Positions 33,290 to 42,879 of a DNA stretch of 64,000 nt are shown piece by piece; positions within the stretch are counted from its first letter, which is position 1; every line of letters begins with the position of its first letter. The position numbers were made by a program, and so were the translations under genes. Below the pieces are notes generated by a model. That model was not told the DNA's origin. It did not search any database and saw nothing but the letters and a program-made list of their open reading frames with translations. This DNA is from Eledone cirrhosa (lineage: Eukaryota > Mollusca > Cephalopoda > Octopoda > Eledonidae). The DNA is taken from contig OZ024743.1 in assembly GCA_964016885.1 (NCBI GenBank), positions 127,395,365-127,459,364 of the forward strand, in the 5' to 3' direction.

Positions 33290-33625
33290 CAAATTCCATT
33301 TGGAAAGGAAGGTGAGGGTAGAGAGGGAAGTCTACCCCCCAACACATTTGTTAAAAGATCAGTGAATGACTCAAGTGAATGTGCCTAAAGAGTGTAGAGA
33401 GGATAGAGACAATTTCCTATGGTGTTCTGTGGGATTCTGAAATGACCCTTGGGTAGTGCCTCCCCTCATTGAGGAATTCTTTTGTTATGAATTTTTTCTT
33501 TATTTGTTAATTGTTTTCTTTCTTTCTACACTTTTCTTTATATGTAAACTCCCACTGTCCCTGTCTATTGTCTTGTCAATAATGTTTTCAGCCTTAGTAA
33601 CCAATAAAGAAATCATTATCAATTA
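33290..33625 (+). mobile_element. Tx1-like LINE 3' UTR fragment
   Basis: Matches in order the 3' UTR of the Tx1-like element at 39600-39950: GTGCCTCCCCTCATTGAGGA, TGTTATGAATTTTTTCTTTA, TATGTAAACTCCCACTG, TATTGTCTTG and GTAACCAATAAAGAAATCAT. Confidence 0.6.
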
Positions 33626-33639
33626 GATGAACCTACTGG

Positions 33640-34340
33640 GATTGGGGAATGCGAAGTAATCTATGTGACATGGAACTAACTCATCCTCCATGCTGCAGAT
33701 GTCCATCTCACCCTCCCCTGCGTAGATATCCAGTCCTCCCAAAACAAATGAGATGTCATCCAGTGCAACACAACTTCAGACAGGCTGACGCACCAGCTTG
33801 ACCAGCACCACATAGCATATTTTTGCTCAGTCTCCCAACCTCACTGTGGTACCTGGTTTAATGCTGTACCATCTCTCTCAACTGACATTCAACTTGACAA
33901 CACTGCTTGCACATCAATGTTTCCATGAAGCTTGACCTCTAGATCTGAGCCTTGCAAATGCAACTGCAGATCCACTGTGAACTCTTTCAGCCTCCACCCT
34001 CTGTCATGTTGTTATAGTGCTGGCTGCCTCCCACACCATGCTGCTCTCAATGAGAACATAAATCATTGTTTTGACACTGCATGTTTCCCTTGCCAGCTTG
34101 AGCCAGTGAGGTTTGACCGATGGGATAATAAAAGGCCAGACAGCATGACAATCTTCCCATGTTGGTAGGCCCCTCATCTGGAATGCTACATATTGCAATA
34201 CCTTTTTCTAGTGGCAATCAGGTGCATTCAGCAACTATCCCAGGCTTCACTGCTTGTCAGGCTGAAGAGGGCAAACTGTTGAAATATCAGTGGCTCTCTT
34301 TTAGGGAAAAAATAATAAAGGGTTGATGAGGCACATAATT
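33640..34340 (+). pseudogene. C-terminal CCHC/RPD domain of an RT element
   Basis: From about 33842: TWFNAVPSLSTDIQLDNTA, a stop near 33926, then EPCKCNC, FSLHPLSCCYSAGCLPHHAA, LNENINHCFDTACF, LEPVRFDRWDNKRPDSMTIF. This follows the family pattern in which a CxC...HxLxC knuckle and SAGRxxRHxALN precede an RPDG(x)T motif, common at the C-terminus of invertebrate RT-bearing elements and reminiscent of restriction-like nucleases. Gly after RPD is replaced by Ser, and the WDxT block that should follow is lost. Which element it belongs to is not certain. Confidence 0.5.
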
Positions 34341-34813
34341 TTTATTTCCTCATATACATATGATACGCATGGAAGATAGCAGCTGCATAAAGAAATACAG
34401 AGAAACTCCAGTGGTTGGGACCCATGGAAGAGGCAGACCCAGGAAAACATGGGATGAGGTTGTAAGGACTGACTTTAGAAAGCTAAACCTTACAACAGAA
34501 ATAACTAAAAAATGTGAGGGCTGGCGCTATGCAGTGCTGAAGAAGACCTGACTTGCAGCTTACAATATGACCTGACCTACTCCCCATTTCCACTAGCACT
34601 CCCTATCAGTTATTCTCAATTTTACTACTTCAACTCCCACCCTCACACACACTCACATTACTGGGTGCTTTACCCCACCCGCTCCGTGAACTGGTTGGTG
34701 ATAGGAAGGGCTTCCAGGCATGAAGAGTTTACCAAGCAAACAAACAAAGGGTGAGGAGGATCCTTCAGTCATGTCATGGACATGACAACCTTCCTAGTGT
34801 TAATGATCTACAC

Positions 34814-36015
34814 CAAAGATTCTCAACAGGGGGCATATGCACCCCCAGGGGGCGTTTCGGAAATCCAGGGGGGAGTTTGGGAGCAAGGGGCATTAGGGCT
34901 CTATAATTTTCCTAGTGTCGCCAATGTTCAAAACATTGTAAGCGATGACCAACTCCAAATTTATATCGCTCACCTCCGTGCGCTACAAGACAACGTGGGA
35001 GAACGGTTTGTCGACCTTTTGCCGATGGACATCCCAATATGGATAGCAGATCCCTTCATAGCTAACGTCGATGATTTGGACGTTATATTTCAGGAAGAAT
35101 TCATTGAACTTCAAGCAGATGACATGATCAAAATTAAATTTCCCAAAATAAGTGAACCCCTTTTTTGGATGCAAGAGGAAATTCAGCATCGATTTCCACA
35201 CCTACATGCAGAGGCTAAGAGATTTGCTCTGCCTTTTCCAAGCTCATACTTAGTCAAGAGGAGGTTTGATGCTGTTTCCAGACTGCACAGTAAGACTCGC
35301 AACCGCTACAATGTAATTATATGTGGAGATCTCCGGCTACATCTTACGAAAAATCCAGCCTGACGTCAAAGAGTTAGCTAGACTCCATAAAGTTCAAGGG
35401 TTATTGTTACAAAGCAAACTAACAATTTTTTATATTTGTAGTTGCAGTCTGACTGGACTGGAAACCATCTACTACAATTCACTTACTCATTTGTTGTATA
35501 TATTTTACCATTTACTAATAAATATACCCCCCCGCGTGGTCATGAAAACCCTCTTCCGTGGTCTCTAAGCTCACAAAGCAGAGGGGACATCAAGTTAGAT
35601 ATCAACATTTATTCTGTCTGTTTCATTAAAGGGAAAATTGGAAAGCTTTGAAATGATATAATTGCCACTTTCTTCCAGATAAGAGCACTCTTTGGATAGA
35701 CAGAGTTGCTCTTGTATAAATGTTCAAAATAGTTGGTATCGCCTGGTGGGAATATAACAAATTCAACTGGTCCTTATTCATAAAAAAGAACATTTATGTT
35801 CCTTTTTTTGAAATTTATATATTTCCTTTCAAGGAATGTATTTATACTCTCAGCTGCCTGCAATGGTATCTTTGGAATATTGTTAATCAATTTTTTAGTA
35901 ATCTACAGATATCAAAATCAGTAGTATATTGAAAAATGGAAAAATAGGGTAGGGCGGCGTTTCGTGATTTCGAGGGACAAAAGGGGGCGTTTGGCCTAAA
36001 TGGGTTGAGAACCTG
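34814..36015 (+). mobile_element. hAT-superfamily transposon with target duplication
   Basis: About 1.2 kb. The same 10-bp word TGATCTACAC lies at 34804-34813 and 36016-36025; a hAT duplication is 8 bp, so the two extra identical bases belong to the site or ends. Inverted ends share GGTTCTCAAC (left AGATTCTCAAC, right GTTGAGAACC). GGGGGCGTTT-type G-rich blocks lie just inside both ends. The interior keeps only the C-terminal part of a transposase. Confidence 0.8.
34911..35363 (+). pseudogene. hAT transposase C-terminus (ZBED/FAM200-like)
   Basis: Open from about 34911 to a TGA at 35361. Blocks: RFVDLLPMDIPIWIADPF, FIELQADDMIKIKF, FWMQEEIQHRFPHLHAEAKR, LPFPSSYLVKRRFDAVS, KTRNRYNVIICGDLRLHLTK. 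This is the hAT C-terminal dimerisation region as found in ZBED5/FAM200-type relatives, where the usual pattern is FPxTYLCExxFSxLxxIKxKxRNRL. The Cys-Glu of that pattern reads VK here. N-terminal BED finger and catalytic core are absent. Confidence 0.75.
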
Positions 36016-36379
36016 TGATCTACACAATAAATGCACCCAGTACACACTGTAACGGGATTGAAGACAAAGGATCGAAAGTACCGTTCAACGATGTCATGGG
36101 CATGACAACCTCTCCTGAGCACTTGATGGAATGTGAGACAATACATATGATAATTACTGATTCCCTGGCCTGCCTGAGAGATCACTGACTCCACTTCAGT
36201 ACTGACTTAGTTTATATGGACCCAACCAACCCTTGCTAGCAGAGAAAGCAGACATCAAAACGACAATGATGATGAGGGAAATTCATAGTACACACACAAA
36301 AGGAAATTAGATCACTACAAAACTTAAATTTAAACTGATCTATTTATTCTTGTCTAATTTTGTGAATATTTTGTGTATG

Positions 36380-36418
36380 TATATATAACCTATCTATCTA
36401 TCTATCTATCTATCTATA
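36380..36418. repeat. (ATCT)n microsatellite
   Basis: About six to seven uninterrupted ATCT units. Confidence 0.9.
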
Positions 36419-36430
36419 TTATTATTATTA

Positions 36431-36664
36431 GGATGGTGAACTAACAGTATCGGTTGGGCGTCGGAAAACATGCTTTGCGGCATGTAATTATGGTTTTTTG
36501 CGTTTTGAGTTCAAATTCCACTGAGGTTAACTTTGCCTTTCATTCTTACTGAGTCAATAAAATAAAGCCCCAGTAATGCACTGGGGTCGATTAATCAACT
36601 TGCCCCTTCCCACCGAAAATTGTTGGCCTTGTGCCTAAATCAGAAACTATTATTATTATTATTA
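36431..36664 (+). mobile_element. Octopus-type SINE (type 1)
   Basis: GGATGGTGAACTAACAGTAT head, GAGTTCAAATTCCACTGAGG B-box region, body CACTGGGGTCGATTAATCAA and tail TTGTGCCTAAATCAGAAACT followed by ATT repeats. Confidence 0.85.
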
Positions 36665-36945
36665 GAGTGTCAGGCACCCTGCTTCGTGGCATAGAGTTAT
36701 GCTTTTCATCCTTTTGAGGTCTATAAAATACAAGTCCAGTATTGAGTCTGATTCATGCTGGTAGTTAAATTTATATACACCTTTACACAGTCTCAGTTAC
36801 CTATACTGTATATATATATATTTCATCTTCCTGGGGTTGATAAAATAAAGTACCAGTCAAATATTGGGTTTAATATAATCTATTTTCTCCTCCTCTCAAA
36901 TTGCTGGACTTGTGCCTAAATTAGAAATCACTATTATTATTCTGC
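36665..36945 (+). mobile_element. Octopus-type SINE (type 1), split remnant
   Basis: Head part AGAGTGTCAGGCACCCTGCT then a ~100-bp unrelated stretch with a TATATA run, and body/tail part from 36820 (CATCTTCCTGGGGTTGATAA) to GTGCCTAAATTAGAAATC. Probably one decayed SINE with an insertion. Confidence 0.6.
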
Positions 36946-37795
36946 ATCAATCTACACAACAGAGAGTATTTTTCGTATTTTATCATGGTACTAGTATTAA
37001 CATTTTACAGTGTGTACTGGGTGCATTTTATCATGGTACTAGCAGAAGAGAAGTTGTCACATACATGCTTCTCCAGAATAAAGAGTCCTCTCAAACCAAA
37101 TATTGTCTCCTTTTGATCATCAGCATTGTTGTCTCTGTCATCACACAACACTTGCTTTATTATTATTGTTGTTGTTATTGTCGTGGTTGTGGTGGTGGTT
37201 GCTATTGCTGATGGTTTGCTCAGTAAATATGATAAATACTGATTTGCAACAAGGACCTTACTCAGACAGTACTTTCCTGGCTATATGTACAGGACCCAAC
37301 AGGGCAGTCTTTTGTAAATAAGCAATTTGTGATTCAAAGTATATTTGCTCAAGATCAGTGTCACTGGTATTGAGCCCAAAGCTCCGAGGACAATTGGAAT
37401 TGCCTTGATGTTGTTAAGTGGTATTGACTACATTTGTACAATTTCAATTTTCAATCTTATTATTATTGTTTGAATTTTTCCTCTTCAGTTTTATTTCTAT
37501 TTCTTGCCGAGTGTCTTCCTGACACCGAGGTCATAGAAACTCACTGCATATATTGATAAACCACAAAAAATAAACACACCAGATTGTTCACATCATGCAT
37601 TTTATGCAGTAACAAGAATATCATTTGCTTTATACATGTGCACATTATCTGTTTAAAATCATATTTACAACAGAATGATATTCAATCATATAACAGTGCT
37701 CAATTATTTACAACTTACATAGTTATGGAATATAATCAAATAAAATTGTTACTGTTGTTTTATTATTATTATTGTCATCATTATTATTATTATCA
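36946..37795. other. Unassigned stretch
   Basis: ATTTTATCATGGTACTAG occurs twice (near 36978 and 37026), as in SINE type 2 body units. The rest holds a short TTG/GTG-rich patch near 37155-37210 and no gene. Confidence 0.45.
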
Positions 37796-37990
37796 AGGGC
37801 GGTGGATTGGCAGTATCGGTAGAGAGTCGGACGCCATGCTTTCCAGCATAGTTACGTCCCTTTACGGTCTGAGTTCAAATCCCGCCGAGGTTCACTTTGC
37901 CTTTCATCCTTACGGGGTCGATAAAATAAAGTACCAGTAATGTACTGGGTGATTGCTGGCCTTGTGCCTAAAGTAGAAACAATTATTATT
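37796..37990 (+). mobile_element. Octopus-type SINE (type 1), young copy
   Basis: Complete and close to the copies at 14952 and 48125. It shares with 48125 the TTCCAGCATAGTTACG variant lacking the GAG of GCATAGAGTTACG, so these two copies mark one subfamily. Confidence 0.92.
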
Positions 37991-38029
37991 TTCATATGCC
38001 ACAATTATTCACTACTGTTTTGGCAGCTG

Positions 38030-39950
38030 TCTACTGCATCTGGCAACAATCTGGGAACCTTACCATTCATTCTGAGAAAGGACCTGAATAAGGGAGACAT
38101 GATAAAAAATTTCAGGCCCATAACTCTACTAAGTACAGAGTTAAAGATATTAGTAAAAGTTATTACCAAGAAGTTGGTGCTTATCATCAGGAATATAGAT
38201 CTGTGCAAACCTGTGTAATCACAGACAGATCTACCTTTAACAGTGAAACAGAACCTTTCAACATCACATGTTTCATTCATCATGGATGTACTCTTTCCTC
38301 CCTCATCTATATGTTGGCCCTAGAGCCATTACTGTAAAATTTGGAAACTCTGAAAGGCATCCCACTTGAAGTGAGCTACAGAAAAACCATAAGTGACTAT
38401 GCCAATGAGGTCACCATGATGGTGTCAGACACATCTCCTGTAAAGGCTGTATGTAGGCACATACTGGAAGAATACCAGCAGGTGTCAGGTGCATGCATAA
38501 ACTGACATGAGTCAATGGGCTTGCAACTTGGCTCATGGAAAGACAAGTTCATGTCACCCAGCAGCAATTTCTGTCATTGGACTGAAGGAACTGAGAAGAG
38601 GTTTCAATCAGGGTGACTAGTTTCACTCAGAAATGGGCTGAGAGAAAACTGTCTTTGAAAGGTAGGACTGAAGTGGTGAATGGCTACATCGCTTCAGTAG
38701 TGTACTCACCACTGATCATTGTGCCTTGTCCCAAGAAACATCTGACCATTTTGGAATGCATACTCTTTCGTTTCTTGTGGAAAGGACAAGTTCCACTGGT
38801 CAAGAAATCCATCTACTGCCAACATCCATTCTGTGGATGTCTTGGAATGCTATCACTGATGATATTCAGACATGCATTGTGGTTGTTGCACCTGCAGATA
38901 TATCTCAACTTTCATGATGATGAAGGTGACAATGAATCAACCTTGTTGGCTTTCATTGGATACATCTCCAGAGCTTGTTGTCTTGGCAGAGCTGCAGTCT
39001 TGAGTCAATCGCAGACTGGGGATGAGTGTCTGGCATTTAGAATGGTACCAGGCACTCACAGCACTCTACCAGCTAGACAAAACAACCAGTGGCCTGAAAA
39101 CAACACTTGCTTTCTATATAGGTTTAGTGGATGAACTGAGTGACAGTGACCTAGGAACCACTCTGGTCATCAACAAGGATGGTCTAAGCAGACTCTTCTG
39201 GAAAACTTTCAAGTCAAGGTCCATGCACAATTTCCAAAAATGTTGGGCTTGGCACTGCTACAGGGAAGCATTACCTGTTGGAGACAATCTCTACTGGCAC
39301 AGAAGTGCAAATAGCCAAACCTGTCTGAAATGCATGCAGGACAATGAAATCGTCCTGCATGCTATCCTTCAGTGTCCATGCATTACAGATTTGTTGGCTT
39401 GTGCTGAACAGCTGTTATCACATGTATGATGCATCTGGATGTCAGGTGAATCTATTGTAAACATTGAACCATTAGCTTCACTTGGCAAGCAAATGTGGCA
39501 AGTTTTCTTTGCAAAGTGGCTATTGTAAAAGAAGTTGTGGTGGACATGAGTGAAAGGCTTAAGAACTTTCCTTTCTAGCTAAGCCCTCATTAACTTTTCA
39601 AGTACCACTTGAAGAGGAAAGTGTGATTCTTTCTTCTAGAGTGTTTCATAAAATGTACTTTTCTAAGATAGGAAGAAAACAACTGGGGTGAGGGCACTTT
39701 CAATGCTTTAGGTGTTACAAGAGTAATCTGAGACTTTGTGTGGGGTTTTCACCCTGAATTATCCTAGGTAATCTTCCTCCATGTTGGAGAATTTTTCTTG
39801 TTGGAAATTTATTGATACATTTATTGTTTTTGTTGATTTCAAACATTTTTTGATCAATGTAAACTCCACTTTGCATTATAATTTATCCTTGTATTGTCTT
39901 CAGCGTCTTGGGCCCCTGTGACCAATAAAAGAAATTATTATTATTAATGG
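38030..39950 (+). mobile_element. L1/Tx1-like LINE, 5' truncated
   Basis: Starts in the RT fingers and runs through RT, C-terminal region and 3' UTR (about 39560-39950), ending AATAAAAGAAATTATTATTA with ATT repeats. Several frameshifts. It is the only copy here that links this 3' UTR type to coding sequence. Confidence 0.75.
38035..39430 (+). pseudogene. Tx1-like reverse transcriptase remnant
   Basis: Blocks in order: FRPITLLSTELKILVKVITK (fingers), HVSFIMDVLFPPS in place of the motif B region (normally RQGCPLSP), DYANEVTMMVSD where Tx1-like elements have YADDVTV (second Asp replaced by Glu after an Asn), NWHES-like MGLQLGSW, then AERKLSLKGRTEVVNGYIAS, FLWKGQVPLVKKSIYCQHPF, HCYREALPVGDNLYWHRSAN and CLKCMQDNEIVLHAILQCPC, the terminal Cys-rich element. 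Active-site changes and frame breaks show it is dead. Confidence 0.7.
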
Positions 39951-40217
39951 TGCTAATGTATTGCCTTGCTCTATGTTTCTGTTTTTTCCACCATATGTTA
40001 AACTGTAATTGACACCTACAACTCTTAGACACATCAGTCACTTTTCAGTGGACATATTGTGACAGCTCTGTTGTTGGCTACACATGTGGACAATGATGTG
40101 ACTGTTTGTATATGTGTGTGTATGTGGGGTTTCATAATATGCAAGTGTCAGCTGTGGTGTATAATAATTATCATTAAGTCTTCCCCTAATTTTGCATTGA
40201 ATCATACACATACTCAC

Positions 40218-40252
<35 letters not shown>

Positions 40253-40814
40253 TGTATGTATGTATGTATGTATGTATGTATGTATGTATATATATATTGT
40301 GTGTGTGCGTACTAGCAGTGGTATTGCATGTTGATCAAGAAAAAAATGACTCAGGCAGTGGACACAATTTCTTCTTAAAGAATAATGACAATTCTACATA
40401 AATATATTATTTTAAACACACTGTTTATATTCATTGTAAAAGGGATACAAAGTTCTATAATTCTTTATATATATATGTACCTAGTTCACTACGAAAAGTG
40501 GTCAATGTTAGAAAGAGCATCAAGTTGTAGAAACCATGTCAAAGCTTCTTTTGTTTTTTCTGACTGTGAAGTGGTGCATATGCATTTTAAACATTCGATA
40601 TGACATTATCATCCATATTTTGCTGTCCATGTACACTAATATTACACAACCATCCAAGCATGTTCATTTAATTTCACTTCAGCCTTCACATATCCTCTGC
40701 ATTTACAGCTCCTGTTTCACTTCACACACAGGCATCATACAGCTGGCTTGTGTATTCACCTAATTGGAAGGTTATCAAGTGACTGGTTGGTTTCCTAAAG
40801 TTAGTGTTGTAAAT
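39951..40814. other. Spacer with (TGTA)n microsatellite
   Basis: An uninterrupted TGTA/ATGT tract lies at 40222-40288. The remainder is AT-rich; a decayed LINE scrap may lie at 40590-40745 (CCTCTGCATTTACAGC, GGCATCATACAGCTGGCTTG), resembling the minus-strand C-terminal region of PHD-LINEs. Confidence 0.5.
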
Positions 40815-41310
40815 AGTTAGGTCATATTTACATTACACTCCCTCTCCATTCCTCAAGACATATCCATAGCTACCATGTATTTGAGTTTGACTATCCTGCT
40901 GCTGCCCAATGTGTTCATTGAAGTCAACATCATCAGTTATTGAAGTTAACTGTAGGATGTCCTCATAGAAATAGTCCCTTTGTTCTATTTTAAATTCTGA
41001 TTGTGGTGCATAGGTAGAGATAATTGTTATCATTCTATTGCCTACAATCATTCTGAGTTTGATAATTTTATCATTTACTCTAATTACCTCGATTTCTTTA
41101 TCTATCGATTTCTCAGCTAATAAAATACCTATCCCACCTACTCCATCTTCATATCCTACCCAAAAGAGCTTATATATATGTATGTTGTTTGCTAGTGAAG
41201 TGTCTAGCTGAGACCCGCTTCCATTTCACCTCTTGAACACAACACACATCTACTTGTTTCAACTAGAGCATCTCCACATTTTTTCCAGATCTACTTTTCA
41301 GTATCCCATA
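40815..41310 (-). mobile_element. PHD-LINE endonuclease fragment
   Basis: Minus strand. KLFWVGYEDGVGGIGILLAE, VNDKIIKLRMIVGNRMITII, STYAPQSEFKIEQRDYFYED, then a short gap where the GDFN block should be, and EHIGQQQDSQTQIHGSYGYV. These match the APE domain of the copy at 58349-59149, but the catalytic Asp/Asn block is deleted (DDVDFNEHIG). The N-terminal part toward 41300 is out of frame. Confidence 0.75.
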
Positions 41311-41320
41311 TCATGTATAA

Positions 41321-41815
41321 GTGAAGGTGCATGACTTAGTAGTTAGAGCATTAGGCTTGCAATCGAAAGGTTGTGAGTTCAATTCTCGGACCGGGTAATG
41401 TGTTGTTTCCTTGAGCAATATACTTTATTTCATATTGCTCAAGTTTACTCAGCTGTAGAAATGAGATGATAGGACTGGGGTCAATGTCATTCCACTGCAA
41501 AGTGGTCGTGGAGGTGCCACAGCAACAAAAAGCACCCAGCCCACACTGTAAAGTGGATGCGTAGGTGCCACGGAAAAAAAGCACCCAGCCCACCCTGTAA
41601 AGTGGACGCATAGGCGCCACGGAAAAAAAGCACCCAGCACTCACTGTAAATGAGGTTGGTGTTAGGAAAGGCATCCAGCAGTATAAATCAAGCCAGAATC
41701 AGTTCCCGTATGAGCAAGAGAAGGTCAGCCGACCTAACATTGACCACAACAGGACAACCCATCTAACCCATGCTAGTGTGGAAGGTCGGACATAAAACGG
41801 TGATGATGATGGTGA
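41321..41815 (+). mobile_element. tRNA-derived SINE (type 2), full length
   Basis: The most complete type 2 copy. tRNA-like head (GACTTAGTAGTTAGAGCATT; B-box GTTCAATTCTCGGACC), central part, three tandem ~58-bp body units ending in GCACCCAGC, then a tail with GAGGTTGGTGTTAGGAAAGG and CCATGCTAGTGTGGAAGG, ending GGTGATGATGATGG. The body and tail resemble the PHD-LINE 3' UTR. It ends only ~90 bp before the exon at 41905. Confidence 0.9.
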
Positions 41816-41904
41816 TATGTGTGTGTGTATGTACATTTTCAGTCAATAACTACCAAATTAATTTCCAAGTTCACTAATAAATGTATGTTTTGTTCTGATT
41901 GCAG

Positions 41905-42070
41905 AAGGCCTACCGTGAATGGTTATGTGCCGTATATATACCTTTCTATGTTGATGGTTTTCTTGTGAAGCCATGCAATGCCTTCTGTTCCAAAGTGGAG
42001 GAATCTTGTCCATTTTTTCGTCCGGCTGTAAAAGAAACTCATGCAGGAGATCCAAGTTTTATATGCAAAG
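41905..42070 (+). CDS. Host-gene internal exon, NALF1/FAM155-like cysteine-rich domain
   Basis: A 166-bp exon with a clean acceptor (T-rich tract then TTGCAG ending at 41904) and donor (AAAG|GTAAGA at 42070/42071). It opens in phase 0 and encodes 55 residues plus one base: KAYREWLCAVYIPFYVDG, LVKPCNAFCSKVEESCPFF, RPAV and HAGDPSFICK. Cys spacing and the CPFF...GDPSFIC ending resemble the extracellular Cys-rich, frizzled-like domain of NALF1 (FAM155A)/NLF-1 proteins, which help the NALCN sodium-leak channel fold and reach the membrane. It is unlike anything else in the window: no stops, no repeat match and intact splice sites. Family assignment is from memory of the motif; another Cys-rich membrane protein is possible. 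No neighbouring exon is seen within the window. Confidence 0.75.
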
Positions 42071-42132
42071 GTAAGAAATTAAGATAAATTCTTTTGCTTG
42101 TGATAATGAATAATAGCGATGATGATGATAAT

Positions 42133-42372
42133 AATAATAATGGTTTGTGATTGAGGTACTAGGCCAGCAAATTTTTTTTTTTTTTTGGGGGGGGGGGGTC
42201 GATTTAATCGACCCCAGTGCATTACTGGTACTATATTTCATCGACCCCGTAAGGATGAAAGGCAAAGCTAACATTGACAGGGTTTGATCTCAGAACATAA
42301 AGGGCCATAATTCTATGCTGTGAAGCAGGGTGTCCTATGCTCTACAAATACTGCCAATCCACCGCCCTCAAT
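42133..42372 (-). mobile_element. Octopus-type SINE (type 1), minus strand
   Basis: TCGACCCCGTAAGGATGAAA body and GCCAATCCACCGCCCT head complement; an internal T-run then G-run (42171-42198) expands it. It starts 63 bp after the exon donor. Confidence 0.85.
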
Positions 42373-42394
42373 AATAATGATAATTATAATAATA

Positions 42395-42676
42395 ATAATA
42401 ATTGGAGATAAAACATTTGTGGACAATGAAAAGGATTGAAGTGATCCCAATTACAGTTGGGGTACTTGGAACTATAAGCATCAGAATTGAAAGCTATTTT
42501 AAAAGAATTGGGGCCAATATCAGGTTTGGGGCCTTACAGAAACAACACTCCTTGGAATTGCTAGAATACTCAGAAAAGTGCTTGTCAATTGAAGGTGACA
42601 CTTCAGTCCAATGGTTGTGGACAGCTGGCACAAATATTACATCACCAGCAACAAATCCTGTGCGACAAGCCAAATA
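42395..42676 (+). pseudogene. REL-type LINE C-terminal fragment
   Basis: LWTMKRIEVIPITVGVLGTI, then ALQKQHSLELLEYSEKCLS. This is the terminal part after the restriction-like endonuclease, where relatives read VIPIVxGALGTI...LQKxALLGTARILRKVLSI. It is 5' truncated, and a SINE follows at once. Confidence 0.6.
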
Positions 42677-42868
42677 AATGTTTCTACTTTTGGCACAAGG
42701 TCAGCAATTATCCCAGAGCATCACTGGTGCTTTATTTTATTGACCCCGTAAGGATGAAAGGCAAAGTTAACCTCTGCAGGATTTGAACTCAGAACGTAAA
42801 GGGCCATAGCTTTTACGTTCTGAGTTCAAATCTCGCCAAGGTTAGTTTAATCTTTCATCCTTACAGTT
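42677..42868. mobile_element. Inverted SINE pair (type 1 halves)
   Basis: 42677-42810 is a minus-strand tail-to-middle half (TTTCTACTTTTGGCACAAGG to TTTGAACTCAGAACGTAAAG). 42811-42868 is a plus-strand middle part beginning TTTACGTTCTGAGTTCAAAT. They form a palindrome around ACGTAAAGGGCCATAGCTTT, so the SINE body folds back on itself. Confidence 0.7.
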
Positions 42869-42879
42869 TGAAAATAATG

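Larger units (their letters stand above)
34350..36278 (+). mobile_element. LINE 3' end split by a hAT element
   Basis: 34360-34548 encodes MIRMEDSSCIKKYRETPVVG and RGRPRKTWDEVVRTDF, the C-terminus of a PHD-LINE-like protein. The 3' UTR follows (TTGGTGATAGGAAGGGCTTC) and is interrupted at 34814. It resumes at 36026 with AATAAATGCACCCAGTACAC and ends near 36278 at AATGATGATGAGG. The resumed part matches 51640-51895, an uninterrupted relative. Confidence 0.7.

Noticed and set aside
36431..36945. Conserved non-coding regulatory element
   Set aside because: Similarity to other places in the window is fully explained by SINE type 1 copies.
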